64,000 nucleotides of DNA from Candidatus Omnitrophota bacterium (GCA_014728045.1 WJMH01000007.1:1-64000), one strand, 5' to 3'. Positions 51,133 through 60,519 are shown, numbered from the stretch's first letter. The notes: generated from the sequence alone by a model not told the origin. A program made the numbers and translations.

Positions 51133-52401
51133 TCACTGGTAGGAGGGTATTTCTCGCAGGGAGGCGGTTCCTTCTTCAATGGCCGCCCGGGCGACGGCAG
51201 CAGACTCCCATCTCTTTATCCTGGGGTCAAAGGGCGTGGGGATAATATAATCGGTGCCGAAGACGAATTCGCGGTTATATGCTTTTTTTACGACGTCGGG
51301 GACGAATTCCTCTCTTGCCAATGCTGCGAGAGCTTCTGCTGCGGCGATCTTCATACCCATGGTTATCTTGCTCGCCCTGACATCAAGCGCTCCGCGGAAG
51401 ATAAAAGGAAACCCGAGCACGTTGTTCACCTGATTGGGGTAATCCGACCGGCCTGTCGCCATCACGAATTCACGCCCCTGCATGCATTCCTTTACGGTAT
51501 CCGGCATGATCTCCGGCACCGGATTGGCCATGGCGAATATGGCCGGATAATCCGCCATGGAAAGCACCATCTCTTTGTTGAGGCAACCAGCCACGGACAC
51601 GCCGATAAAGACGTCAGATCCTTTTATCGCGTCCTCAAGAGTGCGTTTATCGGTATCTACCGCGTGCACCTGCTTGTATTTATTGAGGTCCGTCCGGGAC
51701 ATGTTGAGCGTCCCCTTGGAATCACATAATATGCAATCGGTTACGCCTTCTGCTTTTATCATTTCTGCTATTCTCAAACCGGCTGCCCCGGCGCCGTTTA
51801 CGACAACTTTAAGGTCCCTCGGCGACTTGCCGGAGAGAATACAGTAATTCTTAACAGCAGCAAGGGTTATTATGGCCGTTCCCCACTGGTCATCATGAAA
51901 TACCGGTATCTCCAGCATCTGGTCAAGCCTGTCCTCTATTTCAAAACATGCCGGAGCCGCGATATCTTCCAGGTTTATGCCTCCGTACATACCGGACACA
52001 TTCACCGTCGCTTCAACGAACTTATCGACATCGGTCCGTCCATCGTCACCAAGCACTCCCTCAAGGGGCACCGGCCATCCGTCAACGCCGGCAAAAGCCT
52101 TGAATAGAACACTTTTACCCTCCATTACGGGAATGGAGGCCAGTGCTCCTATGTTGCCAAGACCAAGAACAGCCGTGCCATCGGTCACAACGGCCACAAG
52201 GTTCCCTTTTGAGGTAAGAGAATAGGCGCGCCTGGCATCATTTTTTATGGCCTCGCATATCTTTGACACACCGGGCGTGTAGGCCATGCTGAGGTCTTTC
52301 TGGTTAGCCAGTTGCTTCGTAAGATCCAGAGCTATCTTACCGCCCAGATGATATTCGAATATCTCTTCATCGGTAAGCTTGAATTTATTGGTTATGGACA
52401 T
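51133..52401 (-). CDS. NAD(P)-dependent malic enzyme, short form
   Basis: The 422-residue protein contains the malic enzyme catalytic and NAD(P)-binding domains but lacks the phosphotransacetylase-like tail of MaeB. SMAYTPGVSKIC, FHDDQWGTAIITLAAVKNY and VVNGAGAAGLRIAEMI are the substrate, metal and dinucleotide motifs. It converts malate to pyruvate with CO2 release, in the cytoplasm. GGGGAAG precedes the start. It follows the small Cys-rich gene by 18 nt. Cofactor preference cannot be read with confidence. Confidence 0.95.
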   Translation of the reverse strand: MSITNKFKLTDEEIFEYHLGGKIALDLTKQLANQKDLSMAYTPGVSKICEAIKNDARRAYSLTSKGNLVAVVTDGTAVLGLGNIGALASIPVMEGKSVLFKAFAGVDGWPVPLEGVLGDDGRTDVDKFVEATVNVSGMYGGINLEDIAAPACFEIEDRLDQMLEIPVFHDDQWGTAIITLAAVKNYCILSGKSPRDLKVVVNGAGAAGLRIAEMIKAEGVTDCILCDSKGTLNMSRTDLNKYKQVHAVDTDKRTLEDAIKGSDVFIGVSVAGCLNKEMVLSMADYPAIFAMANPVPEIMPDTVKECMQGREFVMATGRSDYPNQVNNVLGFPFIFRGALDVRASKITMGMKIAAAEALAALAREEFVPDVVKKAYNREFVFGTDYIIPTPFDPRIKRWESAAVARAAIEEGTASLREIPSYQ

Positions 52402-52419
52402 ATCTTCCCCGTTTTCCCC

Positions 52420-52692
52420 TTAAACAATATCCCTGTACGCGCACCCATGCCTTAAAGTCCCCGCGCCTATATGTTCGCGGATCGAGACGCAGTTGAATTC
52501 CTTGCCCGATACGGTTCTCTGCGGTCCCAACCTGTTGTTGTAATCCCTGCAGAAGTACTCGCCGCTTGCCACACGGACAAGATTGGCGCAGGGGTCGTCT
52601 GAAGCCCCGCAGCATCTGCCGCATCTTTTGCAGAGGGACTCGAACTCCCGTTCTTTTAACGAAGTGTATTTTAAGTATGTTGCAGAATCCAT
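52420..52692 (-). CDS. YkgJ-like Cys-rich metal-binding protein
   Basis: The 90-residue protein has CKRCGRCCG near residues 21-29, DDPC, a following CRDY and two further cysteines in FNCVSI and HGCAY. This matches the YkgJ/CxxCxxCC family, believed to chelate zinc or iron; its role is unknown. Translation starts at ATG 52692 without an obvious ribosome site. Likely co-transcribed with malic enzyme. Confidence 0.75.
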   Translation of the reverse strand: MDSATYLKYTSLKEREFESLCKRCGRCCGASDDPCANLVRVASGEYFCRDYNNRLGPQRTVSGKEFNCVSIREHIGAGTLRHGCAYRDIV

Positions 52693-52785
52693 GATCGATC
52701 TCTCAGCAGGATTTAACCATGGCGGCCCTACATCCTCAAACTGGAAGAGTTGACCGCCCAGACCGGAACTTATGATCCCGGCCGA

Positions 52786-52995
52786 TCATTTCCTTGTAAT
52801 TATCTGCCTGGTAAGATGCCCCACAAGCACGACGATATAGAAAAGGAGGACCACGAAAAGTATGCCCGCCAGGACCGTCAAGAGGAACGAGCTTATCCCT
52901 ATAAGCACCGGCCATGCCAGGAATACCAACGCGATTATTATCAGTGAGAGCAATATAACGAAAAGGCCAATAAAAAAGTTCTTCAGTGTTTCCAT
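52786..52995 (-). CDS. Two-helix small membrane protein
   Basis: A 69-residue protein with two long hydrophobic helices (FIGLFVILLSLIIIALVFLA and ISSFLLTVLAGILFVVLLF) and a short basic tail. No family is recognised. GAGG precedes the start, which is 7 nt after the PilZ gene stop. The region 52693-52785 between it and the YkgJ-like gene shows no clear signal. Confidence 0.68.
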   Translation of the reverse strand: METLKNFFIGLFVILLSLIIIALVFLAWPVLIGISSFLLTVLAGILFVVLLFYIVVLVGHLTRQIITRK

Positions 52996-53002
52996 ATCTG
53001 CC

Positions 53003-53389
53003 TCATTCTTTCAAAAGCTGTTTGATTTCTTCTTCGGTCATGTCCTTTTTCCGCAGGAAACAGATGCCGATATCGTATGATTTGCCGGGCTCGCCTTCGG
53101 CTATCCTCACGACCCGGCCGTAGACACCGTTATTGTGGATCACAAGGTCATTCTCTATTTCGGCGCATATGTTCATCATTTTCGGGTCAAGCTCTATCCA
53201 GACAATACTCGAAAGCGATGGTATTGACGCATCTGTAGATGTGCGGAAAAGCAGCCCGCAGGCGCTTATATTCCGTGATTGCACATCGGATTTTGCCGTG
53301 AGTTTGTCTTCTTTAAGAACCTTGAAGTTCAGCGGGGTTTCATAATCCACCCTTAAGAATTCTCTTTTGTCATCGCCCTCTGCGTTCAT
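53003..53389 (-). CDS. PilZ-domain protein
   Basis: 128 residues forming one PilZ barrel. The c-di-GMP-binding motifs are partly kept: KREFLRVDY gives the RxxxR start, and NISACGLLF stands in for D/N-x-S-x-x-G. A charged helix closes the C-terminus. It could be a small c-di-GMP effector, for example in motility or polysaccharide control. AAAAGGAG precedes the start. It follows purQ by 33 nt on the same strand. Confidence 0.82.
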   Translation of the reverse strand: MNAEGDDKREFLRVDYETPLNFKVLKEDKLTAKSDVQSRNISACGLLFRTSTDASIPSLSSIVWIELDPKMMNICAEIENDLVIHNNGVYGRVVRIAEGEPGKSYDIGICFLRKKDMTEEEIKQLLKE

Positions 53390-53422
53390 CTTGTGCTCCT
53401 TTTACCATTTACTGATAATATA

Positions 53423-54223
53423 TTATAGATGATTCTTAACGTAATTGACACCATTTTTAAAGATTTTCAGGCCAATGCCCATGTTATCTGCATTGGGCGA
53501 GAGCCTTCTCCAATTTGGATGCTGCAGGTAGCTGATATGTCTTTCCGGATGCGGCATCATTCCAAGTATCCGGCCGGTAGGATCGGTTATGCCGGCTATG
53601 TCATCGACCGAACCGTTGGGATTGTACGGAAAGCCCCTGCGTTCCCCCTTGCTGTCACAGTAGCGGAACACAACCTGCTCGTTCCGCTTCAGCGTATCGA
53701 GCACGCTCTTATTCCTGGGTATGAATTTGCCCTCGGCATGGGCTATCGGTACATATACGATATCCGGAAGTCCCACTGTCCAGACGCATCCGGTTTCATC
53801 CTCCCGCTTAAGGTGGACCCATTTTGCCTGGAACTTACCGCAATCGTTCAGGCTGAGAGTGGATTCGACCGGGCTGTCTTTTTTCCCTGAAAGACGCGGA
53901 AGAAGGCCCATTTTCACGAGCACCTGAAAACCGTTACAGATACCGATCACCAGTTTGCCGTGATCGACAAAATCGGACAACTGCCCCTTTAACTTGAATC
54001 TGAGCTCGTTGGCGAGGATCTTGCCGCTGGCTACGTCATCCCCGTAGGTGAAACCGCCCGGGATGGCAAGAATATGGTAGTTGGCGAGTTTCTTTTTCCC
54101 GGAAACCAACGTGTTTATGTGCACGAGATCCGCTTCGCTTCCAGCCTGCTGGAAGGCATAAGCGGTCTCTTTGTCGCAATTGGTGCCAGCCGTGCGCAAT
54201 ACTATTGTTTTAACTTTTTTCAT
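53423..54223 (-). CDS. purQ: FGAM synthase glutaminase subunit PurQ
   Basis: The 266-residue protein is a class I glutamine amidotransferase, feeding ammonia to PurL in the fourth step of purine synthesis. The nucleophile is in GICNGFQ and the His-Glu pair in PHPERH. PGGFTYGDDVASG and ILANELR match PurQ. It overlaps the purL gene by 14 nt, so the two subunits are translated together. Confidence 0.95.
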   Translation of the reverse strand: MKKVKTIVLRTAGTNCDKETAYAFQQAGSEADLVHINTLVSGKKKLANYHILAIPGGFTYGDDVASGKILANELRFKLKGQLSDFVDHGKLVIGICNGFQVLVKMGLLPRLSGKKDSPVESTLSLNDCGKFQAKWVHLKREDETGCVWTVGLPDIVYVPIAHAEGKFIPRNKSVLDTLKRNEQVVFRYCDSKGERRGFPYNPNGSVDDIAGITDPTGRILGMMPHPERHISYLQHPNWRRLSPNADNMGIGLKIFKNGVNYVKNHL

Positions 54224-57101
54224 GCATCAGCCTTTTGAAGGGTTTTTGCCAACTTTTCTTCAATGATCCGACAGGGACATTCACAACGGTTTTTCCATTA
54301 AGCCCATTAATAATAAGCCTGCCCGTCCCTTCCACCTCGCCGATCAATCCAATGGGCATGCCTTTTAGCGCCTTTTCGAACTGCTCCTTTTTGCCGGGTT
54401 CTATCTCGACAATGAACCTCGAATTGGATTCGGAAAAAAGCAACACGTCATCCCTTTTTATGGAACGCGTTCTGGACACCTTCCTGAGGTTCACGCTGCC
54501 ACCGAATCCTCCGGCGAAGAGCATCTCGGAGAGGGCAACACCAAGGCCTCCTTCGGAACAGTCATGGGCCGATTCAACAAGCCCCTCGCGTATGGCGCCG
54601 GAGAGCTTCCGCATCAACTTGAGGGACTTGACCGGATCCACGCGCGGGACCATGCCTCCCTTTTTGCCCCGGACACGGAAATACTGGCTGCCCCCCAGCT
54701 CCTGGTATGTCTTACCCACCAGATAGATAAGGTTACCCGGGCTTTTCGCGTCGGAGGAGATCGTCTTGGCGACATCATCGACAACGCCAATGGCAGAGAT
54801 CAAAAGCGTCGGCGGTATCGATTCGGTCTTTTTGCCTGTATTGAACTCATTGTTCAAGCTGTCCTTACCGGATATGAACGGGGTCCCGTATACCTTCGCC
54901 ATGTCGTAACATGCCCGGGATGCCCTGACCAGTCCGCCCAGCTGCCGGGGTTTTTCGGTATTTCCCCAGCAGAAATTATCGAGGATGGCGGTTCTTTCAA
55001 TGTCGCCGCCCACGGCTACGATCTGCCGCAACGCCTCGTCAATGACGCTGGCGGCCATCCAGTAAGGGTCGATATCCCCGTAAGATGGATTTATCCCGTT
55101 CGAGAGGATTATCCCCTTTCGGCTGCTGAAAAGCGGTCTTGTTACTGAAGCGTCCGCAGGCCCGTCATTATCAACTCCCACCATAGGTTTGAGGACACTG
55201 CCTCCCTGAACCTCGTGATCATACTGGCGGATGATCCATTCCTTGCTGCATACATTCCATGCGGAAAGAACACTCAGAAGGTCATTTGACAGATCCGCTC
55301 TTTTCCTGGGAAGGGCGTTCCTGTCCTCTTTTTTAGGCTTCCACACGGCTTTACGCGTTACTTTCGGAAGACCGTCATGCAGAAATGACATATCAAGGTC
55401 CGATACCATGTGCCCCTTGTAAAAAAGCCGCAGTTTTTTCGTATCGGTAAACTTGCCTATAACGGTAGCTTCCACGTCCTCGCTTTTGAATATCTCCATT
55501 ATGCGCCTCAAGTTCTTCGGCTTAACGGCAAGGACCATCCTTTCCTGTGCCTCGGAAACCCATATCTCCCAGGGTTTCAGGCCTTCATACTTGAGCGGCG
55601 CCTTCTCAAGGTGCACTTCCGCCCCGGTATCTTCGCCCATTTCACCGACCGCGCTTGAAAACCCGCCGGCCCCGCAATCGGTTATAGCCTCATAGAGCTT
55701 GAGGTCACGCGCCTTGATAAGGGTATCCAGCATCTTTTTTTCCGTGATGGGATTGCCTATCTGCACGGCGGTCGAAGAAATATTCTCGGATTCGGTAGTA
55801 AGTTCGGCCGATGAGAACGTGGCTCCGTGAATACCGTCACGTCCGGTCCTGCCGCCAACGGCCAGTATAAGATCACCCGGGCAGACCTTCTTTGTCGAGA
55901 ATTGTTTAGGCATTATTCCAACATTGCCGCAGAAGACCAGGGGATTACCGGTGTATCTCCGGTCAAAACATACCGCGCCGTTGACGGTTGGTATCCCCAT
56001 TTTGTTCCCATAATCGCGCACGCCGCTGACGACGCCTTTAAGCACCCTCCTGGGATGCAGGGCGCCTTTAGGGACCTTTGACTGCGGCATATCAGGCATG
56101 CCGAAACAAAAGACGTCAGTGTTGATTATAGGCTTGGATCCCCTGCCTGTACCCATGGGGTCGCGTATGACCCCTCCGATACCCGTCTCCGCGCCTCCGT
56201 AGGGCTCGAGCGCTGAAGGGTGGTTATGGGTCTCCACCTTGAAACAGATATTGTTCTTTGAATCGAATTTAATGATACCCGCGTTATCCTTGAAGACCGA
56301 AACGCACCAGGGACGGTCCAACTCCCCGGTAACTTTCATAACGGTCTCCTTCAGGAGGTTCTTTATGGTCTTTCCGTTGTATTCTATCGACCCCATCATC
56401 GTTTTATGCTTGCAGTGTTCGCTCCATGTCTGCGCAAGGGTCTCAAGTTCGCAATCGGTAGGATCTCTTTTAAGGTCCGTGAAATGCCGCTGTATGGCCT
56501 TCATTTCCTCAATGTTCAGATACAGCTGCCCATCCCGGGAGATCTCCATCAGCTGCTTGTCGCTGGCCCCGATGATCCCGACCTGGACAGGTTCGAACCT
56601 GTAAGTGGCTGTCTTTTTTTGTTCTTCCTTGTGGGTCACTACATGCTGAATAACCTTATTGTAAAGGAGCTTTTCTGTGATCTTCTCAAGCTGAGCGCGG
56701 GGAACTTTCCCAGTAAGAACATATTTTTTGGAAGTGCTTACCGATTCTATCCCTTTCACCCCCATATCCTTTATGGCTTTTTTCACGCTTTCTTCCACCG
56801 GATCCATGACCCCGGGATTATATGCGATTTCGACTACATGTCTGTTCCCGGAGACATCCCTGTGGAAACCGCCTTCGCAATGGTATTCCTGCGAGACCTT
56901 GTCGGTAAGGATATCGCTGGCTATCTTTTTTATGGTATTTTTGGTGAAATCACCGAGAAAGGTGTAAACCTGCACATACTCGGCATCCTGGACCGTCTTT
57001 ATGCCCAGGTCAAGTATATCCGTTTTAAGAGCTTCGGCAACAGCGTCATAGACGCCTTTTTTGTCACGGACTTCTACTCTTGCGTATCTCATCATTCCCA
57101 T
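54210..57101 (-). CDS. purL: FGAM synthase PurL with two N-terminal PurS domains
   Basis: 963 residues. Two PurS-like repeats occupy about 5-75 and 90-155 (ARVEVRDKKGVYDAVAEALK and VEIAYNPGVMDPVEESVKKA). The small PurL enzyme follows with TWSEHCKHKT, the CFKVETHNHPSALEPYGGAETG nucleotide site and SAHDCSEGGLG near the end. In most bacteria with small PurL, PurS is a separate dimeric subunit bridging PurL and PurQ; here its two copies are fused in tandem. The gene overlaps guaA by 10 nt and purQ by 14 nt. Confidence 0.94.
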   Translation of the reverse strand: MGMMRYARVEVRDKKGVYDAVAEALKTDILDLGIKTVQDAEYVQVYTFLGDFTKNTIKKIASDILTDKVSQEYHCEGGFHRDVSGNRHVVEIAYNPGVMDPVEESVKKAIKDMGVKGIESVSTSKKYVLTGKVPRAQLEKITEKLLYNKVIQHVVTHKEEQKKTATYRFEPVQVGIIGASDKQLMEISRDGQLYLNIEEMKAIQRHFTDLKRDPTDCELETLAQTWSEHCKHKTMMGSIEYNGKTIKNLLKETVMKVTGELDRPWCVSVFKDNAGIIKFDSKNNICFKVETHNHPSALEPYGGAETGIGGVIRDPMGTGRGSKPIINTDVFCFGMPDMPQSKVPKGALHPRRVLKGVVSGVRDYGNKMGIPTVNGAVCFDRRYTGNPLVFCGNVGIMPKQFSTKKVCPGDLILAVGGRTGRDGIHGATFSSAELTTESENISSTAVQIGNPITEKKMLDTLIKARDLKLYEAITDCGAGGFSSAVGEMGEDTGAEVHLEKAPLKYEGLKPWEIWVSEAQERMVLAVKPKNLRRIMEIFKSEDVEATVIGKFTDTKKLRLFYKGHMVSDLDMSFLHDGLPKVTRKAVWKPKKEDRNALPRKRADLSNDLLSVLSAWNVCSKEWIIRQYDHEVQGGSVLKPMVGVDNDGPADASVTRPLFSSRKGIILSNGINPSYGDIDPYWMAASVIDEALRQIVAVGGDIERTAILDNFCWGNTEKPRQLGGLVRASRACYDMAKVYGTPFISGKDSLNNEFNTGKKTESIPPTLLISAIGVVDDVAKTISSDAKSPGNLIYLVGKTYQELGGSQYFRVRGKKGGMVPRVDPVKSLKLMRKLSGAIREGLVESAHDCSEGGLGVALSEMLFAGGFGGSVNLRKVSRTRSIKRDDVLLFSESNSRFIVEIEPGKKEQFEKALKGMPIGLIGEVEGTGRLIINGLNGKTVVNVPVGSLKKSWQKPFKRLMHEKS

Positions 57102-58645
57102 TCTATGGTGCTTGGAGGTTTTGAACTGATATCATATACTACCCTGTTGACACCCTCGACCTGATTGATTATCCGGTTGGACATCTCTCCGAGCGCCTCA
57201 TAGGGTATCTTCGCCCAGTCCGCTGTCATGCCGTCGACACTCGTGACCGCCCTGATAGCGATGGTATTCTCGTAAGTGCGGTCGTCTCCCATCACCCCCA
57301 CACTCTTTACCGGAAGAAGTACTCCGAATATCTGCCATGTCTTTTTATAGATCCCGCGGTCCTTGGCCACATCCATGATTATCCAGTCGGCTTCCTTAAG
57401 GGTTTCGAGCCTTTTCTTTGTGATGGCCCCTATCACCCTGACCCCCAGGCCCGGACCCGGGAAAGGCTGGCGATCGGTTATTTCGCTCTGCAGGCCCAGT
57501 TCACGCCCCACCTCACGGACCTCGTCCTTGAAAAGGTCCCTGAGCGGCTCGACCAGTTTAAGCCCCATTTTCCTGGGAAGACCTCCCACGTTATGATGGG
57601 ATTTAATGGTCTTGCTGGGACCGCCGAAAAAGGTCTGTGACTCTATGACATCGGGGTACAAGGTCCCCTGCGCAAGAAAAGTAGCGTTCTTGATCTTCTT
57701 GGCGTTCTCCTCGAATACCCTTATGAAGGTATTACCTATTATCTTGCGTTTTTTTTCGGGATCTGTAACCCCCTCTAGCGCTTTGAGGAAACGCTTTTCT
57801 GCATCCACTACCCTGAGGTCAAGGCGTATATGCTTACCGAAAAGATCCTTGACCCTTTCAACCTCATCCTTTCTGAGAAGCCCGTTGTCGACCAGTATGC
57901 AGTGAAGCTTTTTGCCGAGAGCCATATGAAGCAGAACGGCGCTCACGGTCGAATCAACGCCGCCGGAAAGCCCCAGAATGACGTCCTGATCACCGACCTG
58001 GTCCTTTATAGCGTCTATCTTGTGCTGTATGAACGATTTCATGGTCCAAGTCCTTTTGCATCCGCAGACCTCGAAAAGAAAATTCTTCAGCATCTTCCTG
58101 CCGTTTTCGGTATGCACGACCTCAGGGTGGAACTGGACACCGTAGATCTTCATTTTGTTATTGCTGAATGCGGCGCAACTGGTGTTCTCACTGCCGGCTA
58201 TCGCCCTGAAACCGTCGGGGAGGGCTTCAACCTTGTCCCTATGGCTCATCCACGTAACGCCTTCCGGGTCTATCCCCTTGAAAAGCTTATTGTCTCTCTT
58301 GAATTTGACTAGGGTACGCCCATACTCGCGTTTACCGCTTCTTCGTATATGGCCACCCATGAGCTTGCCTATGAGCTGCATGCCGTAACAGATGCCTAGA
58401 ACTGGAATGCCAAGTTCAACGAATTTCTTGTCAAAGGAAGGAGCTTTTTTGTCATACACGCTTGAAGGACCGCCCGAAAGAATGATCCCGCAGGGATCTA
58501 TCCGTTTTATCTCCTCCACGGATATCGTAGGAGGAACAACTACCGAATGGACATGGCTCTCTCGTATCCTTCTTGCGATGAGTTGTACATACTGCGACCC
58601 GAAATCTATGACCAGTATACCTTCTTTTTGCTGAATGTTCTTCAT
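57092..58645 (-). CDS. guaA: GMP synthase
   Basis: The 517-residue protein has the full GuaA layout. The glutaminase domain carries GICYGMQ and QFHPEV; the ATP pyrophosphatase domain carries the P-loop SGGVDSTVSA; the dimerisation domain ends at RVVYDISSKPPSTIEWE. It converts XMP to GMP using glutamine. It lies 21 nt after the isocitrate-type dehydrogenase gene and overlaps purL. Confidence 0.97.
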   Translation of the reverse strand: MKNIQQKEGILVIDFGSQYVQLIARRIRESHVHSVVVPPTISVEEIKRIDPCGIILSGGPSSVYDKKAPSFDKKFVELGIPVLGICYGMQLIGKLMGGHIRRSGKREYGRTLVKFKRDNKLFKGIDPEGVTWMSHRDKVEALPDGFRAIAGSENTSCAAFSNNKMKIYGVQFHPEVVHTENGRKMLKNFLFEVCGCKRTWTMKSFIQHKIDAIKDQVGDQDVILGLSGGVDSTVSAVLLHMALGKKLHCILVDNGLLRKDEVERVKDLFGKHIRLDLRVVDAEKRFLKALEGVTDPEKKRKIIGNTFIRVFEENAKKIKNATFLAQGTLYPDVIESQTFFGGPSKTIKSHHNVGGLPRKMGLKLVEPLRDLFKDEVREVGRELGLQSEITDRQPFPGPGLGVRVIGAITKKRLETLKEADWIIMDVAKDRGIYKKTWQIFGVLLPVKSVGVMGDDRTYENTIAIRAVTSVDGMTADWAKIPYEALGEMSNRIINQVEGVNRVVYDISSKPPSTIEWE

Positions 58646-58666
58646 TATCGAATAGACCCGTGTTTT

Positions 58667-59875
58667 TTACGCGCCCGTATATTCCTTCCATTTTTTTTCT
58701 AGCTTGGGGTTTTCTACCCACTCAAGGATATATGAGGTGAATTCCTCGCCCGTTGCGCCGGTATCACGTCCGGTAATTTTGAGCTTTTTCTCGAACTGTC
58801 CGCATACCTCAAGCGCCATCTCAAGCTGGTGGGCTCTTTCTGGAAAACCAATATGTCGTATCAGCATTGCGCTTGCCCTTATCATGGAGGAGGGATCGGC
58901 GTAGATATCCCTGCCTTCATCCACCATGCGCGGAGCGCTTCCGTGGATCGCCTCGAACATGGCCCACTTTTTCCCTATGTTGGCACTGCCGGCCGTGCCG
59001 ACTCCGCCCTGCATCTGGGCGGCCTCATCGGTAAGTATATCACCGTAAAGATTGGGCAGGACCATTACCTGGAAATCCTTCCGTCTTGCCGGATCGAGCA
59101 GCTTGGCGGTCATTATGTCTATGTACCATTCGTCCTGCTCTATGCCGTGCTTTGCGTATTCTTCCGCTATGCGCTTGGCCGCACGGGAGAATCTTCCGTC
59201 GGTCGTCTTAACCACATTGGCTTTGGTCACAGCAGTAACCTTTTTATACCCGTTCTGCCGGGCATATTCAAAGGCAAGCCGTATAATGCGTTCGGCCCCC
59301 GGTTCAGTTATCACCTTGAAATCCACGCTCAGGTCCTCGCTGACATCCAACCCCCTCGAACCAAGAACATAGGCCCCTTCGGTATTCTCCCTGAAAAATG
59401 TCCAATCGATCCCTTCTGAGGCTATTTTTACCGGGCGCACATTAGCGAAAAGGTCCAGTTCACGCCTCATAGCAACATTGGCGCTTTCGATATTGGGCCA
59501 TTTGTCGCCTGCCTGCGGTGTCGTGGTAGGCCCTTTGAGAATGACGTGACAGGCCTTGATCTCTTCGAGCACCTCATCAGGTATGGCTTTCCCGTGCTTG
59601 ACACGGTTCTCTATGGTAAGACCCGAGATCTGGCGGAATTCCACCTTCCCGCGCGAAACCTCCTCTTTGAGCATGTGTTCCAGAACGCGCTGGGAATGCT
59701 TGGATATTATCTTACCGATACCGTCGCCCCAGCAGACCCCGATCAATATCGGTTCCAGCTCACTGTAATCGGTCCAAGACTGCTCTTTTTTCATTATCTT
59801 GATCCGGTCCAGCTGTTCCCTGACAAGTTCAGCGAAATGTTCCGTGGCGTTGTGTATAAGATCTTTCTCGTTCAT
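58667..59875 (-). CDS. Isocitrate/isopropylmalate-type dehydrogenase
   Basis: 402 residues of the decarboxylating beta-hydroxyacid dehydrogenase family. GVCWGDGIGKII, the FRENTEGAYV loop, VLPNLYGDILTDEAAQMQGGVGTAGSANIG and MFEAIHGSAPRM are the substrate, metal and NAD sites. NLYGDI and HGSAP favour NAD over NADP. Isocitrate dehydrogenase is most likely, but homoisocitrate or isopropylmalate are not excluded. It heads the guaA-purL-purQ transcript, an unusual partner for purine genes. GGAG precedes the start. Confidence 0.88.
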   Translation of the reverse strand: MNEKDLIHNATEHFAELVREQLDRIKIMKKEQSWTDYSELEPILIGVCWGDGIGKIISKHSQRVLEHMLKEEVSRGKVEFRQISGLTIENRVKHGKAIPDEVLEEIKACHVILKGPTTTPQAGDKWPNIESANVAMRRELDLFANVRPVKIASEGIDWTFFRENTEGAYVLGSRGLDVSEDLSVDFKVITEPGAERIIRLAFEYARQNGYKKVTAVTKANVVKTTDGRFSRAAKRIAEEYAKHGIEQDEWYIDIMTAKLLDPARRKDFQVMVLPNLYGDILTDEAAQMQGGVGTAGSANIGKKWAMFEAIHGSAPRMVDEGRDIYADPSSMIRASAMLIRHIGFPERAHQLEMALEVCGQFEKKLKITGRDTGATGEEFTSYILEWVENPKLEKKWKEYTGA

Positions 59876-59934
59876 GTGAGGTAATCTCCTTGCATCAAAT
59901 ATAGTGGATTTTATTATGCCAGTTTGAGATGGAT

Positions 59935-59963
59935 ATTATAGTATGTATAACATTAAAATTCAA
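59935..59963 (-). promoter_or_regulatory. Promoter of the dehydrogenase-guaA-purL-purQ operon
   Basis: Leftward TTGAAT, a 17-nt spacer and TATAAT give a good sigma-70-type promoter, 60 nt before the dehydrogenase start. The purF promoter uses the same two hexamers. Confidence 0.8.
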
Positions 59964-60062
59964 TGGATAAAAAGCGCTGTGAGGGAGAAAATGAGGCTAT
60001 AAACCGAAAATTATGCAGATATTGGCCAAAAACTAATCGTTTAAAAAATGCCTGACCGAAAT

Positions 60063-60257
60063 CTAGTCACTCTTTATCGCCCGATACAGTTCTTCAACCT
60101 GGCTCTTGTAGTACTTTTTATAAATATCACCGATACTCTTCTTGTGAGGTTCAACGCTTTTGTGGTTGGGGCTGACGAGCTTCTTTCCGGTAATCCTTTT
60201 CCTGCCACAGTATAGTTCTGTAACCGCGCAATAATGCGTATATTTGCGCTTTTTCAT
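60063..60257 (-). CDS. Small basic protein paired with the MazE/AbrB-like gene
   Basis: A 64-residue, Lys-rich protein (KKRKYTHY at the start, two CxxC-free cysteines at 10 and 17, SIGDIYKKYYKSQVEELYRA near the end). I do not recognise a family. It overlaps the upstream MazE/AbrB-like gene by 4 nt (ATGA), the arrangement usual for toxin-antitoxin pairs, and is the partner that could be a toxin. It is shorter than known MazF, PemK, RelE or PIN toxins and lacks their motifs. The region 59876-60062 after it holds only the dehydrogenase promoter and no further gene. Confidence 0.62.
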   Translation of the reverse strand: MKKRKYTHYCAVTELYCGRKRITGKKLVSPNHKSVEPHKKSIGDIYKKYYKSQVEELYRAIKSD

Positions 60258-60430
60258 CCCTTCACCTCCTTCTTATTGTTCTTGAGAAATATCACTTTAC
60301 CGTTATCTTCAACGACGAAAACCACTTTGTCGCGCGAATTTATATTAAAATACTCCTGAAGAGCCTTGGGTATGAAGATCTGTCCCCTGTCCGAGACCGT
60401 TGCGGAAAATTTAAATCTGTTCTTTTTCAT
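60254..60430 (-). CDS. MazE/AbrB-like swapped-hairpin DNA-binding protein
   Basis: The 58-residue protein is one AbrB/MazE/SpoVT domain: FSATVSDRGQIFIPKALQEYFNINSRDKVVF, with the G-Q-I-x-I-P-K motif characteristic of the fold. Such proteins bind palindromic DNA as dimers and are common antitoxins. The ATG at 60430 follows AAGGAG, which lies at the predicted start of the transcript. The promoter is covered by an inverted repeat, suggesting self-repression. Confidence 0.85.
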   Translation of the reverse strand: MKKNRFKFSATVSDRGQIFIPKALQEYFNINSRDKVVFVVEDNGKVIFLKNNKKEVKG

Positions 60431-60445
60431 AACACACTCCTTGTT

Positions 60446-60477
60446 ACAAGTATATAGCAAGTTTTTATACTTGTCAA
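60446..60477 (-). promoter_or_regulatory. Promoter with overlapping operator for the MazE/AbrB-like gene
   Basis: Leftward TTGACA, a 17-nt spacer and TATACT. A perfect 9-bp inverted repeat, ACAAGTATA-N11-TATACTTGT, occupies 60446-60474 and touches both promoter hexamers, placing the two half-sites on one DNA face about two turns apart. Confidence 0.82.
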
Positions 60478-60519
60478 GCTAATATATTTTTTTAATGAGT
60501 ACTTTAGGGAAAATAGTTG

